From NCBI RefSeq assembly GCF_043641075.1, contig NZ_JBHZRC010000010.1:122291-186290 (forward strand): a stretch of DNA of 64,000 nt, in the 5' to 3' direction. The notes under the pieces were generated by a model that was not told where the DNA came from, searched no databases, and was given only the letters and a program-made list of their open reading frames with translations. This document shows, one piece after another, positions 1 through 7,275 of the stretch (positions are counted from its first letter, which is position 1; each line of letters starts with the position of its first letter). Both the position numbers and the translations under genes were made by a program. The stretch is from Bacillus_BD oryzisoli_A (lineage in GTDB: Bacteria; Bacillota; Bacilli; Bacillales; Cytobacillaceae).

Positions 1-26
1 AGAGGGGACTTTTCCTCTCTTTTTTT
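1..26 (+). terminator. Terminator of a gene off the left edge
   Basis: AGAGG pairs with CCTCT around an 8-base loop and is followed by a C and a run of T on the plus strand. It would end a plus-strand gene lying to the left. It is cut by the window edge, so part of the stem may be missing. Confidence 0.45.
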
Positions 27-356
27 CTAATGAAGTTTTGTAAATTTGATGAATTCTAAGTAAAGCGAGAAATCCTTTTTTGTTATGCCATGATTGATGG
101 CTTCTGTAAACAGTTTAATCCATTCATCATCCAAATGATTCACACCTATTTCTGGATGTGGATTCTCTTCAAGCAAATCCTCCACCGTTGTGCCTAATGT
201 GCTAGCTAGTTTAGAGATAATATGCAGAGAAGGGTTTTTTTGAATTCCTCTTTCGATATAGCTTAAGTATGATTTTGAAATACCGGCTTTATTTGAAAGT
301 TCATTAATAGAATATCCTCTTAATTTTCTTAATTGCTTAATTCTATTTTGCATCAT
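27..356 (-). CDS. SinR-like XRE-family repressor (paralog 1)
   Basis: A 109-residue DNA-binding repressor of the SinR type. Residues about 6-60 form an XRE helix-turn-helix (KAGISKSYLSYIERG); residues about 75-105 (DEWIKLFTEAINHGITKKDF) match the Sin dimerisation hairpin used for tetramer formation and for binding SinI. Known SinR proteins repress biofilm matrix and motility-switch genes; the targets of this copy are not known. A GGAGA site lies about 10 bases before the ATG. The SinI-like gene at 713 is divergent, and a second SinR-like gene follows at 1062, so the classical sinI-sinR operon order is not kept. The upstream gap (357-712) carries a candidate operator at 411-429. Confidence 0.85.
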   Translation of the reverse strand: MMQNRIKQLRKLRGYSINELSNKAGISKSYLSYIERGIQKNPSLHIISKLASTLGTTVEDLLEENPHPEIGVNHLDDEWIKLFTEAINHGITKKDFSLYLEFIKFTKLH

Positions 357-410
357 GTATTTTTTTCTCCTAAATCAATAAAAAAATGAAAGAGCATTCA
401 AATACATTAT

Positions 411-429
411 AAAGAACAAGTAGTTCAAT
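411..429. promoter_or_regulatory. Candidate SinR-type operator
   Basis: AAAGAAC at 411-417 is the complement of GTTCTTT, which fits the B. subtilis SinR heptamer GTTCTYT. It faces GTTC at 423-426, giving GAAC-N5-GTTC, 55 bases upstream of the first sinR-like start. Apart from this site the 357-712 gap shows only AT-rich DNA and the sinI ribosome binding site. Function is inferred. Confidence 0.35.
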
Positions 430-712
430 AAAAAGCACATTTTGAAAAATCATACATAGGGACTATGCTTCATAATATGAAACTTGAGTAGGAGTAAAGA
501 AGTAAGTAACATTTGAATATATTGATTTTTTGTAAAATTAGGAATAAAATTGGCTGTGAGTGACAAAATGCGACAGTATTCAATGCAGTAATAGGTTAAA
601 ATATAAAAATCATAAGCAAATTAGGAGAGAAATCCAGTTAAAAGAGTAGATAGTAATAGGTCTAACATATTGAAGGAATCATGCTATTACAGTGATTTGG
701 GAGGATATTAAT

Positions 713-850
713 GTGAGTGAGGGGAAGGAACGGAGCATAGATTACGACATCGAGTGGATTAAACTAATAGAAGAGGCAAAAAAACTAGGCATTGAAGTTG
801 AAGAAATTAGAAAATTTTTACATGATCAAGTTCGTAGTAAACAGCTATAG
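713..850 (+). CDS. sinI: SinI-like antirepressor, 45 residues
   Basis: A small gene starting with GTG after a GGGAGG ribosome binding site at about 700-705. The 45-residue product contains DIEWIKLIEEAKKLGIEVEE followed by IRKFL, the helical hairpin of SinI (EW-x-L-x-x-EAK, then EEIRKFL). There is no DNA-binding domain. SinI sequesters SinR by forming a heterodimer through this hairpin. Here it is flanked on both sides by minus-strand sinR-like genes carrying the same hairpin, so it may control both. It is divergent from the first and convergent with the second, and ends at a hairpin at 894-924. Confidence 0.85.
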   Translation: MSEGKERSIDYDIEWIKLIEEAKKLGIEVEEIRKFLHDQVRSKQL

Positions 851-893
851 TTTAATAGTACTCCGTCGTCCGTAGGATTACATTATACAATTT

Positions 894-924
894 AAGTGTT
901 TCTCGACAGAGAAATGCTTTTTTT
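894..924 (+). terminator. Terminator after sinI-like gene
   Basis: GTTTCTC pairs with GAGAAAT/C around GACA, and seven T follow. It lies 44 bases after the sinI-like stop codon. Confidence 0.6.
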
Positions 925-1061
925 GTCGTTTATTCCATCAAGTGAATTAAACTCCTTCATGTTCTTAAAGGCAAAAAATGGAAGAACAATGCAGGAGTTT
1001 CTACTTAATATCCAAGGTCCTTCTATATTTAATATTTACTTAAAGTAAAGTCAATCCAAGT

Positions 1062-1385
1062 TTATTTCTTTTGTGTTTCTCTCCATTTGCTGAATTCAAG
1101 AAAATCACGGAACTGTTCCTTTGATACACCTGATTCCATCGCCTCCTGAACAAGCTTCATCCATTCTGAGTCCAATTCATCTTTGTTAGGGCTCTCAAGG
1201 ATTAGACTGTCTACAGGAACTCCCAGCACAGCTGAAATCTTTTCTAAAAATTGGATAGATGGATTCGTTTGTAGATTCCTTTCAAGCGAACTTAAGTAGG
1301 ACTTTGCTACTCCTGCTTTGAGAGCGAGTTCCGATAATGATATTTTTTTTTCCTGACGAAGTTTTTTTACACGATCACCAATCAT
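1062..1385 (-). CDS. SinR-like XRE-family repressor (paralog 2)
   Basis: A 107-residue repressor with an XRE helix-turn-helix at about 6-60 (KAGVAKSYLSSLERN) and a Sin dimerisation hairpin at about 72-100 (DSEWMKLVQEAMESGVSKEQ). It aligns end to end with the 27-356 protein, including the LPV-type linker, so the two are paralogs. Recognition-helix residues differ slightly (VAKSYLSSLERNLQT against ISKSYLSYIERGIQK), so operator preferences may overlap without being identical. The gene is divergent from map, and the shared upstream region has a GTTC-N8-GAAC palindrome at 1499-1514. Which paralog is the functional counterpart of B. subtilis SinR cannot be decided from sequence alone. Confidence 0.85.
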   Translation of the reverse strand: MIGDRVKKLRQEKKISLSELALKAGVAKSYLSSLERNLQTNPSIQFLEKISAVLGVPVDSLILESPNKDELDSEWMKLVQEAMESGVSKEQFRDFLEFSKWRETQKK

Positions 1386-1498
1386 TCAATTCACTCACTT
1401 TAGTTTATTATCAAGCATCAACGCATTTTACATGTTAATAAAGCGCTTTAATACGAAGGGTAAGTATATTTTAGGATAATAACATAAATTGAAAAGAG

Positions 1499-1514
1499 GT
1501 TCCATATTAAGAAC
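1499..1514. promoter_or_regulatory. GTTC-N8-GAAC palindrome, possible SinR operator
   Basis: GTTC and GAAC are separated by eight bases, the same spacing as in the inverted-repeat SinR operator studied structurally in B. subtilis. It lies between the divergent sinR-like gene and map. The internal bases do not match the full GTTCTYT heptamer, so this is a candidate only. Confidence 0.3.
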
Positions 1515-1767
1515 ATGATATACAATTTAATGATTTGTTTTTTATCTATTTATTCACATTTTGCCACATTTTAAAGCGAATTAGTAGTCCAAATTTAGAA
1601 GTTTTTTTACTTGGATAGAATAATGTATTGTGAATATTGGTTTTCTAACTATTTGGATCGTTAACCTATTTTGTAAGAATACTTTAGATTTTGCAAGACA
1701 CCTTGAAAATTACTACAATGAATGTAGAATAATGAGTAGTTTATCGAATGGAAGAGAGGCTGTACAA

Positions 1768-2523
1768 ATGATTATTTTAAAATCAGAGAGGGAAATTGAA
1801 AAAATGAAAAAGGCTGGTGAAATTCTTGCCTCTGTACATAAGCAGTTGGCAAAAATGATTAAGCCAGGAATTACAACATGGGAAATTGAGGAATTTGTAG
1901 ATAAATATTTAAAAAAACAGGGTGCAACGCCTGAACAAAAAGGGTATCGGGGATACCAATATGCTACATGCGCCAGTATAAATGATGAAATTTGCCATGG
2001 GTTTCCTAGAAAAGAGCCTTTAAAAACAGGAGATATTGTGACAATCGATATGGTTGTGAACTACAATGGTGCTTTGGCGGATTCAGCATGGTCCTATGCG
2101 GTTGGTCAGGTATCTGATGAGGATCAAAGACTGTTAGATGTAACGAAAAAAGCACTTTATATCGGGATTGAACAAGCAAAGGTTGGAAATCGAATCGGGG
2201 ATATTGGACATGCCATTCAAACATATGTAGAAGGAGAAGGTTTTTCTGTCGTTCGTGATTTTATCGGTCATGGAATTGGGAATGCCATTCATGAGAAACC
2301 AGATGTTCCTCATTATGGGCTGCCGGGAAAAGGTCCTCGAATTAAAGAAGGAATGGTATTTACGATTGAGCCTATGGTCAATGTTGGAACCTTTAGAATG
2401 AAAATGGATAATAACGGATGGACATCAAGAACAGAGGATGGTAAGAATTCTGCACAGTATGAGCATACAATTGCCATTACAAAAAATGGTCCAATCATTA
2501 TAACAGATCAGGACGAAGCTTGA
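1768..2523 (+). CDS. map: Methionine aminopeptidase, type I
   Basis: Removes the initiator methionine from nascent proteins in the cytoplasm. The 251-residue protein has the full type I metal site: D94, D105, H168, E201 and E232, with H77 in CHGFP as the substrate-contact histidine. Length and the MIILKSEREIEKM start resemble the second B. subtilis enzyme (YflG) as much as the ribosomal-operon Map, so this may be an additional copy. The open frame extends upstream to 1630, but the ATG at 1768 follows AGAGAGG with 8-base spacing and starts at the conserved N-terminus. Transcription ends at the 2533-2563 hairpin, convergent with yfkK. Confidence 0.93.
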   Translation: MIILKSEREIEKMKKAGEILASVHKQLAKMIKPGITTWEIEEFVDKYLKKQGATPEQKGYRGYQYATCASINDEICHGFPRKEPLKTGDIVTIDMVVNYNGALADSAWSYAVGQVSDEDQRLLDVTKKALYIGIEQAKVGNRIGDIGHAIQTYVEGEGFSVVRDFIGHGIGNAIHEKPDVPHYGLPGKGPRIKEGMVFTIEPMVNVGTFRMKMDNNGWTSRTEDGKNSAQYEHTIAITKNGPIIITDQDEA

Positions 2524-2532
2524 GGTAAGATG

Positions 2533-2563
2533 CTCATCCATAAGTTAAAAGCTTATGGATGAG
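2533..2563. terminator. Hairpin between convergent map and yfkK
   Basis: Perfect 12-bp stem CTCATCCATAAG / CTTATGGATGAG with a 7-base loop. T tracts are weak on both sides. It probably ends both transcripts. Confidence 0.6.
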
Positions 2564-2575
2564 TACTTTATATAG

Positions 2576-2800
2576 TTATTGCTTTCTTAAGCTGCCAAGT
2601 TCCTCAACAATCGCTTGCATTTCATTTGGACTAAAGGAGTTTTTCTTCATGACTAATTCATAGATTTCCTTTAGCTCCTCATACATATTCTCATCAAAAT
2701 GAGATGGTTTAATCGCGCCAAAATTTAATACATTTAATTTTTCTTTTATCTTCTCGATCATATACTCTACATTTTTAACAGATTTTTCAGCTAAGTTCAT
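2576..2800 (-). CDS. yfkK: YfkK-like DUF1128 (UPF0435) protein
   Basis: A 74-residue cytoplasmic protein of unknown function, mostly alpha-helical (MNLAEKSVKNVEYMIEKIKE; C-terminal EMQAIVEELGSLRK). It resembles B. subtilis YfkK, which also sits next to yfkJ. The start chosen is the ATG at 2800, nine bases after GAGAGG; the in-frame ATG at 2809 touches that ribosome binding site. It is divergent from the yfkJ-I-H group. Confidence 0.8.
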   Translation of the reverse strand: MNLAEKSVKNVEYMIEKIKEKLNVLNFGAIKPSHFDENMYEELKEIYELVMKKNSFSPNEMQAIVEELGSLRKQ

Positions 2801-3045
2801 GGTTTTCATCCTCTCATTTTATCTTTGCTGTACAGAATCTATGAGTGCAGACACTGCGTGCTGCCGGTAGACAGGGAATGCAACAACAATGATAATCTTT
2901 CTTTTCATCTTTCCATGTTCATTTTAAAATGTCAATAAGATAATAATGTTGGAAATACATAATTCAATTCCAAAATATGTTCACCATGTCTATTATGGTA
3001 AAGTAAAGAATAAAAGCCCATAAGGAAAATGGAGGAAATGATAAT

Positions 3046-3528
3046 ATGATACGTGTTATATTTGTTTGTCTTGGAAATATCTGCAGATCTCCGATGGCAG
3101 AAGCGATATTCCGTGATCTTGTTAAAAAGGAAGGACTGGAGGATAAAATCAAAATTGACTCTGCCGGAACAGGTAATTGGCATATTGGTAACCCTCCGCA
3201 TCAAGGTACGAGAGAGATTCTTAAGAAATATCAAATATCTGACGAAGGATTAAAAGCAAGGCAAATAACCAATGCTGATTTGAGCTTTGATTATATTATT
3301 GGGATGGATTCAGAGAATATAAAGAATATTAAAAAGCTAGGCAGCCTGCCGTCACATGTCAAAGTAAAACGTCTTCTTGATTTTGTAGAAGGCAGACAAG
3401 AGTTGGACGTTCCTGATCCATATTACAGCGGTAATTTCGAGGAAGTATATGAACTTGTAAAAGAAGGCGCAGAGAATCTCTTACTGGAAATGAAAAAAGA
3501 CTTACAGGAAAAGGGGGTAATCAAATGA
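3046..3528 (+). CDS. yfkJ: Low-molecular-weight protein tyrosine phosphatase
   Basis: Hydrolyses phosphotyrosine (and possibly phosphoarginine) on proteins. The P-loop C8-LGNIC-R14-S gives the C-x5-R signature and DPYY with D124 supplies the general acid; the 160-residue length is normal. It has a GGAGG site before ATG and overlaps the next gene by ATGA, so yfkJ and yfkI are translationally coupled. The same yfkJ-I-H order occurs in B. subtilis, where YfkJ is tied to stress resistance. The exact substrate is not visible from the sequence. Confidence 0.9.
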   Translation: MIRVIFVCLGNICRSPMAEAIFRDLVKKEGLEDKIKIDSAGTGNWHIGNPPHQGTREILKKYQISDEGLKARQITNADLSFDYIIGMDSENIKNIKKLGSLPSHVKVKRLLDFVEGRQELDVPDPYYSGNFEEVYELVKEGAENLLLEMKKDLQEKGVIK

Positions 3529-3875
3529 GCAGCTCGAAGTTTTGGAAAGGTATCATCATTGGTGCAGTTGCTGGCGGAGTAATAAGTCTATTTGATCGCA
3601 CAACAAGAATTTCGGTGCTTGAGGGCTGTCAAAAGGTGACAGGAAAAGTGAATCATTATGTGAAGCACCCCGGAGAAGTAGTTGAATATGTAAAAGAATC
3701 TACCGGGAAAATACGGTCAACCATTGAGGAGGTTGGGGAAGAAGTAACCTTTATAGCTGAGAAAATTGAAGAGCTTAGAGAGATAACTCCGCAGGTGGTT
3801 GATGTAGTAATGGACACGAAAGAGGCGTTTGTGGATCAAGAGCAGCATGTTTCAGAAAGGGAAAGAGAGGTATAA
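3525..3875 (+). CDS. yfkI: YtxH-domain protein, YfkI-like
   Basis: A 116-residue protein with an N-terminal glycine-rich hydrophobic segment (about 6-24, GIIIGAVAGGVISLF) typical of YtxH/gas-vesicle-like general stress proteins, followed by a charged helical tail likely to form a coiled coil. Its ATG overlaps the yfkJ stop codon. It is probably membrane-associated; the molecular role is unknown. Neighbours and order match B. subtilis yfkI. Confidence 0.75.
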   Translation: MSSSKFWKGIIIGAVAGGVISLFDRTTRISVLEGCQKVTGKVNHYVKHPGEVVEYVKESTGKIRSTIEEVGEEVTFIAEKIEELREITPQVVDVVMDTKEAFVDQEQHVSEREREV

Positions 3876-3990
3876 TACCATCTTTCCCTTTGATTTTTGA
3901 TTAACAATAAATATTTTTCATCAAAGATTAGCAGTCTAATGAAAGATAATGATTTTACACTTATACGGGAAGGGGGCATGTGAAAGAAAA

Positions 3991-4797
3991 ATGGCATTGG
4001 TAAAGCATTTATGGAGAAACCTTTTTGATGATGATGTTTTTGACATTGCGGCACAACTATCGTATTTTTTTCTGCTTTCCTTATTTCCGCTTCTTATTTT
4101 TTTAATGACCCTATTTCCTTACTTACCCATTACCCAAGAAGACCTGCTCAATCTGTTTCGAGATTTTGCACCAAGTGGGACGATGGAATTAATCGAAACC
4201 AATCTAGATCAAGTGTCACAAAAAAACGGTGCCTTATTATCTTTTGGGGTGATTGGAACGATATGGTCTGCATCTAATGGAATTAACGCCATTGTCAAGT
4301 CATTTAACAGGGCCTATGGAGTTAAGGAAGGGCGGTCCTTCCTCAGGACGAGGCTAATGTCGATTATATTAACCTTTGCCATGATTTTAGTTATCGTCGT
4401 GGCACTTATTCTTCCGGTGTTTGGGAAGCATATAGGGTCGTTTCTTTTCGCGCAGTTTGAGTTGTCAGCTCAATTTATTACTGTCTGGAATGCATTGCGC
4501 TGGCTCGTTAGCTCTCTGATTATTTTTGTCATCTTTATTGGCCTCTATTGGCTTGCGCCAAGTAAGAAGTTTGCTTGCCGAAGCGCAATTCCCGGGGCTG
4601 CGTTTGCTACAATCGGCTGGATTATCACATCATTTGCCTTTTCGTTTTATGTTAGTAACTTCGGTAATTACTCAGCTACCTATGGCAGTATTGGAGCTAT
4701 TATTGTGTTAATGGTTTGGTTTTATATCTCGGGAATTATTATTATTGTCGGTGGGGAGGTAAATGCCTTTTTCAGCAATCGTATAAAGGATTGTTAA
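3991..4797 (+). CDS. yfkH: YihY/BrkB-family inner membrane protein
   Basis: A polytopic membrane protein of about 268 residues from the YihY/UPF0761 family, once mislabelled ribonuclease BN. The family motif region DDDVFDIAAQLSYFFLLSLF starts near residue 14, and about six membrane segments follow. The open frame reaches back to 3949, but ATG 3991 begins the conserved region and has AGGGGG upstream (spacing slightly long); the true start is moderately uncertain. It is the third gene of the yfkJ-I-H group. The transported or bound substrate is unknown. Confidence 0.82.
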   Translation: MALVKHLWRNLFDDDVFDIAAQLSYFFLLSLFPLLIFLMTLFPYLPITQEDLLNLFRDFAPSGTMELIETNLDQVSQKNGALLSFGVIGTIWSASNGINAIVKSFNRAYGVKEGRSFLRTRLMSIILTFAMILVIVVALILPVFGKHIGSFLFAQFELSAQFITVWNALRWLVSSLIIFVIFIGLYWLAPSKKFACRSAIPGAAFATIGWIITSFAFSFYVSNFGNYSATYGSIGAIIVLMVWFYISGIIIIVGGEVNAFFSNRIKDC

Positions 4798-4888
4798 CTT
4801 CCTCTAATTACCTACGTTAATTCCTCTATTGCTGTTAAAAATATAACAGGGACGTCTTATTACCCATTAAATTTCAGGAGGAATAACC

Positions 4889-4996
4889 ATGACTAAACAT
4901 ACAAAAAAAGATGGCGGTACTAAGCAGCAAAAAAGTAAAAATCCATCAAGTAAAAAATCATCCAGCTCAGCTAATGGTTCAAACGGATACCATTAA
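4889..4996 (+). CDS. Small lysine/serine-rich protein, 35 residues
   Basis: A short frame with an excellent AGGAGG site eight bases before ATG and a strong terminator immediately after. The product (MTKHTKKDGGTKQQKSKNPS, then a run of K and S ending GSNGYH) is basic, hydrophilic and probably unstructured. It resembles tiny spore-expressed proteins in composition, but no family is recognised and no function is proposed. Confidence 0.6.
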   Translation: MTKHTKKDGGTKQQKSKNPSSKKSSSSANGSNGYH

Positions 4997-5000
4997 CAAC

Positions 5001-5030
5001 AAAAAAAGGTCTGGAGCTTCCAGACCTTTT
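5001..5030. terminator. Bidirectional terminator
   Basis: GGTCTGGA / TCCAGACC stem flanked by seven A on the left and TTTT on the right. It serves the small gene at 4889 and the minus-strand ATPase gene at 5045. Confidence 0.8.
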
Positions 5031-5044
5031 CAAGTTCCATTTTC

Positions 5045-6961
5045 CTATGACCTTAATAATCGTAAACCGTTTAAGATAACTAAGATAGTACTACCCTCAT
5101 GACCAATCACACCTAGCGGTAAATCGACAGCCTGTAAGAAATTAGATGAAATTAACAGCATGATGACACTGATTGAGAAAATCACATTTTGTTTTACAAT
5201 TTTGTTCATTCTTTGCGAAAGGCTGATTGCTTCCGAAATTCGCGGTAAATCATTTTTCATAAGCACAATGTCAGCTGTTTCAAGAGCAACATCGGTTCCG
5301 CCGCCCATCGCAATACCAACATTTGCTGTAGCAAGGGCTGGAGCGTCATTTATTCCATCGCCAACCATAGCGACATTGCCGTATTTCTCTTTTAATGCTT
5401 TGACATGCTCGACTTTATTTTCCGGCAGACATTCTGCAATGTATTCATCGACATGGCATTCTGCAGAAATGGCCTGAGCAGTACTTGAACTGTCACCGGT
5501 TAACATAATCGTATAAATCCCTTGAGCCTTTAAACGTTTTAATGCTTCCTTTGTTTCTTCACGGACAATATCCTTTAATGCAATCATGGCTGCAAGCTGG
5601 TTACCTCTTTGGACAAAGACAATGGTTTTTCCTTCTGATTCCAATTTTTTCTTCGTTTGCTCAGCGGATTGACCAATATCTTCAACAAATCCTGCTCGGC
5701 CGATTCTCCACTCCTCATCGTGAATGACGGCCTTAACTCCCCAGCCTGGTACATCCTCAATCCCGTTAGGGTGAATAAGTTCTTCTGTCAGTGACTCCTT
5801 TGCATATTTCACAATGGAGCTTGCAAGGGGATGATTGGAATGACTTTCAATGGAAGCCGCAATCAATAATACCTCTTTTTCATCCAGTCCATCATTGACT
5901 ACCACGTCTGTTACTTCTGGTTTGCCTTTTGTCAGCGTTCCCGTTTTATCAAAGGCAATTGCCTTAATATGATTTAAATTTTCTAAATGGATTCCTCCCT
6001 TAAAAAGGATTCCATGTCTGGCCCCGTTTGATATCGCTGATAACGTTGCTGGCATAATAGAGGAAACAAGCGCACACGGTGAAGCGACTACAAGCAATAC
6101 CATTGCACGATAAAAGGTTTCATTCCAGCTCCAGCCGAGCAAGAAATGAGGAAGAAACATCATCACTACTACTGTCGCAAGAACGATTTTTACGTAATTC
6201 CCTTCAAAGCGCTCAATAAAAAGCTGGGAAGGAGATTTTTCACTTTGTGCTGATTGTACTAGATCGATGATTTTTTGGAATAAGGTATCATTTGCTGGTT
6301 TTGTAATTTCTACCGTAATAGAGCCGTTTAAGTTTACTGTTCCGGCAAATACATGATCCTGACTTTGTTTTGAAACTGGAATTGATTCACCTGTAATAGC
6401 CGCTTCATCGATTGTCGTAAATCCCATCAATATTTTTCCGTCAGAGGGGACCCGTTCTCCTGGCTTGATTAAAATGTGATCCCCTATTACTAATTCAGCT
6501 ACATTGACCCGTTCTTCCACTCCATTTGTTACCCGCAATGCTTCCTCGGGCTGGAGCTCCATTAAAGAAGATATTTCCTTATGGCTTTTGTTCATTGTGT
6601 AAGTCTCTAATGCACCGCTTAAGGCAAAAATAAAAATTAAAATAGCACCTTCAGTCCAATAGCCGATAACAGCAGATCCAATTGCCGCCAAAATCATCAG
6701 CATCTCTACATTGAGCTCCTTATTCTCAATAGTAGCTTCTATTCCTTCCTTTGCCTTTGCAAACCCCCCGATGATAAAAGCAACGATATATAATACTACT
6801 GGAAGTGTTTCATATCCATTTCTATCAAGAATCCAGCCAAGTAATATGAAAAATCCACATACAATGGCTGCAATCAATTCCCAATTAATTTTTGCCTTCT
6901 CCCAAAGACTTTCATGTGAAATATTCTCTTGTCTTTCTAGGACCTGGGCCTTCGTTTCCAT
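5045..6961 (-). CDS. zosA: P1B-type metal ATPase, ZosA-like
   Basis: A 638-residue heavy-metal-translocating ATPase. It has the actuator TGES at 190-193, the phosphorylation site D338-KTGT, the SNHPL nucleotide-binding histidine motif and GDGIND in the hinge. There is no N-terminal metal-binding domain, and the usual CPC of the transport site is SPC at 294-296. Length, missing domain and SPC fit B. subtilis ZosA (YkvW), a PerR-linked zinc uptake ATPase, better than CadA/ZntA exporters; direction and metal remain inferred. The start follows a run of G (AAAGGGGG) at 6968-6975. A hairpin lies in the leader (7044-7079). Confidence 0.85.
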   Translation of the reverse strand: METKAQVLERQENISHESLWEKAKINWELIAAIVCGFFILLGWILDRNGYETLPVVLYIVAFIIGGFAKAKEGIEATIENKELNVEMLMILAAIGSAVIGYWTEGAILIFIFALSGALETYTMNKSHKEISSLMELQPEEALRVTNGVEERVNVAELVIGDHILIKPGERVPSDGKILMGFTTIDEAAITGESIPVSKQSQDHVFAGTVNLNGSITVEITKPANDTLFQKIIDLVQSAQSEKSPSQLFIERFEGNYVKIVLATVVVMMFLPHFLLGWSWNETFYRAMVLLVVASPCALVSSIMPATLSAISNGARHGILFKGGIHLENLNHIKAIAFDKTGTLTKGKPEVTDVVVNDGLDEKEVLLIAASIESHSNHPLASSIVKYAKESLTEELIHPNGIEDVPGWGVKAVIHDEEWRIGRAGFVEDIGQSAEQTKKKLESEGKTIVFVQRGNQLAAMIALKDIVREETKEALKRLKAQGIYTIMLTGDSSSTAQAISAECHVDEYIAECLPENKVEHVKALKEKYGNVAMVGDGINDAPALATANVGIAMGGGTDVALETADIVLMKNDLPRISEAISLSQRMNKIVKQNVIFSISVIMLLISSNFLQAVDLPLGVIGHEGSTILVILNGLRLLRS

Positions 6962-7043
6962 TTTATTTCCCCCTTTTTTCTTTTTACCTATTTACATACT
7001 AAAAACTTTTTAATTGAGAAGAAGAATCAGAATCAATACCCCT

Positions 7044-7079
7044 AAAAAACACGAAAGCTGCCACCAAGCCGGTGACAGC
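7044..7079 (-). terminator. Leader hairpin upstream of zosA-like gene
   Basis: Read on the minus strand, GCTG-CACC pairs with GGTG-CAGC (one internal mismatch, 5-base loop), followed by TTTCGTGTTTTTT. It looks like an intrinsic terminator some 80 bases before the zosA-like start, with no convincing gene upstream for it to end. It may be an attenuator; this is inference. Confidence 0.4.
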
Positions 7080-7275
7080 AAAAAAGAACCTTTTTTTATT
7101 ATTTCAACTTTACCATACAAAGGCTGTTTAAGAAAAGAAAGATGCCTTATAATGAGAAATGGAAAATTTTTATATATTATATGATGCGGCATTTTTTTGT
7201 TACTTCTTTTTTAAATTAATAAGGTATTAATTTAATGCAGGGGAACAGAATGATAAAAGGAAAGGAATGAAAGTG

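Noticed and set aside
556..580. Spo0A-box-like sequences upstream of sinI
   Set aside because: TGTCGCA and TTTTGTCA in reverse are near the consensus, but they lie about 130 bases from the start and no promoter could be placed next to them.
1439..1450. TAAAGCGCTTTA as a catabolite control (cre) site
   Set aside because: It is palindromic but lacks the TG...CA ends of the cre consensus.
1630..1767. N-terminal extension of methionine aminopeptidase
   Set aside because: The extension is not family-like and the strong ribosome binding site lies directly before ATG 1768.
2932..3234. Minus-strand frames opposite yfkJ
   Set aside because: They overlap a conserved phosphatase gene and have no start signal.
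7141..7157. Possible PerR box before the zosA-like gene
   Set aside because: Only one half-site (TTATAAT) is present; the second half does not match.
7010..7192. 60-codon minus-strand frame upstream of the zosA-like gene
   Set aside because: No ribosome binding site, contains the leader hairpin and has a random-looking composition.
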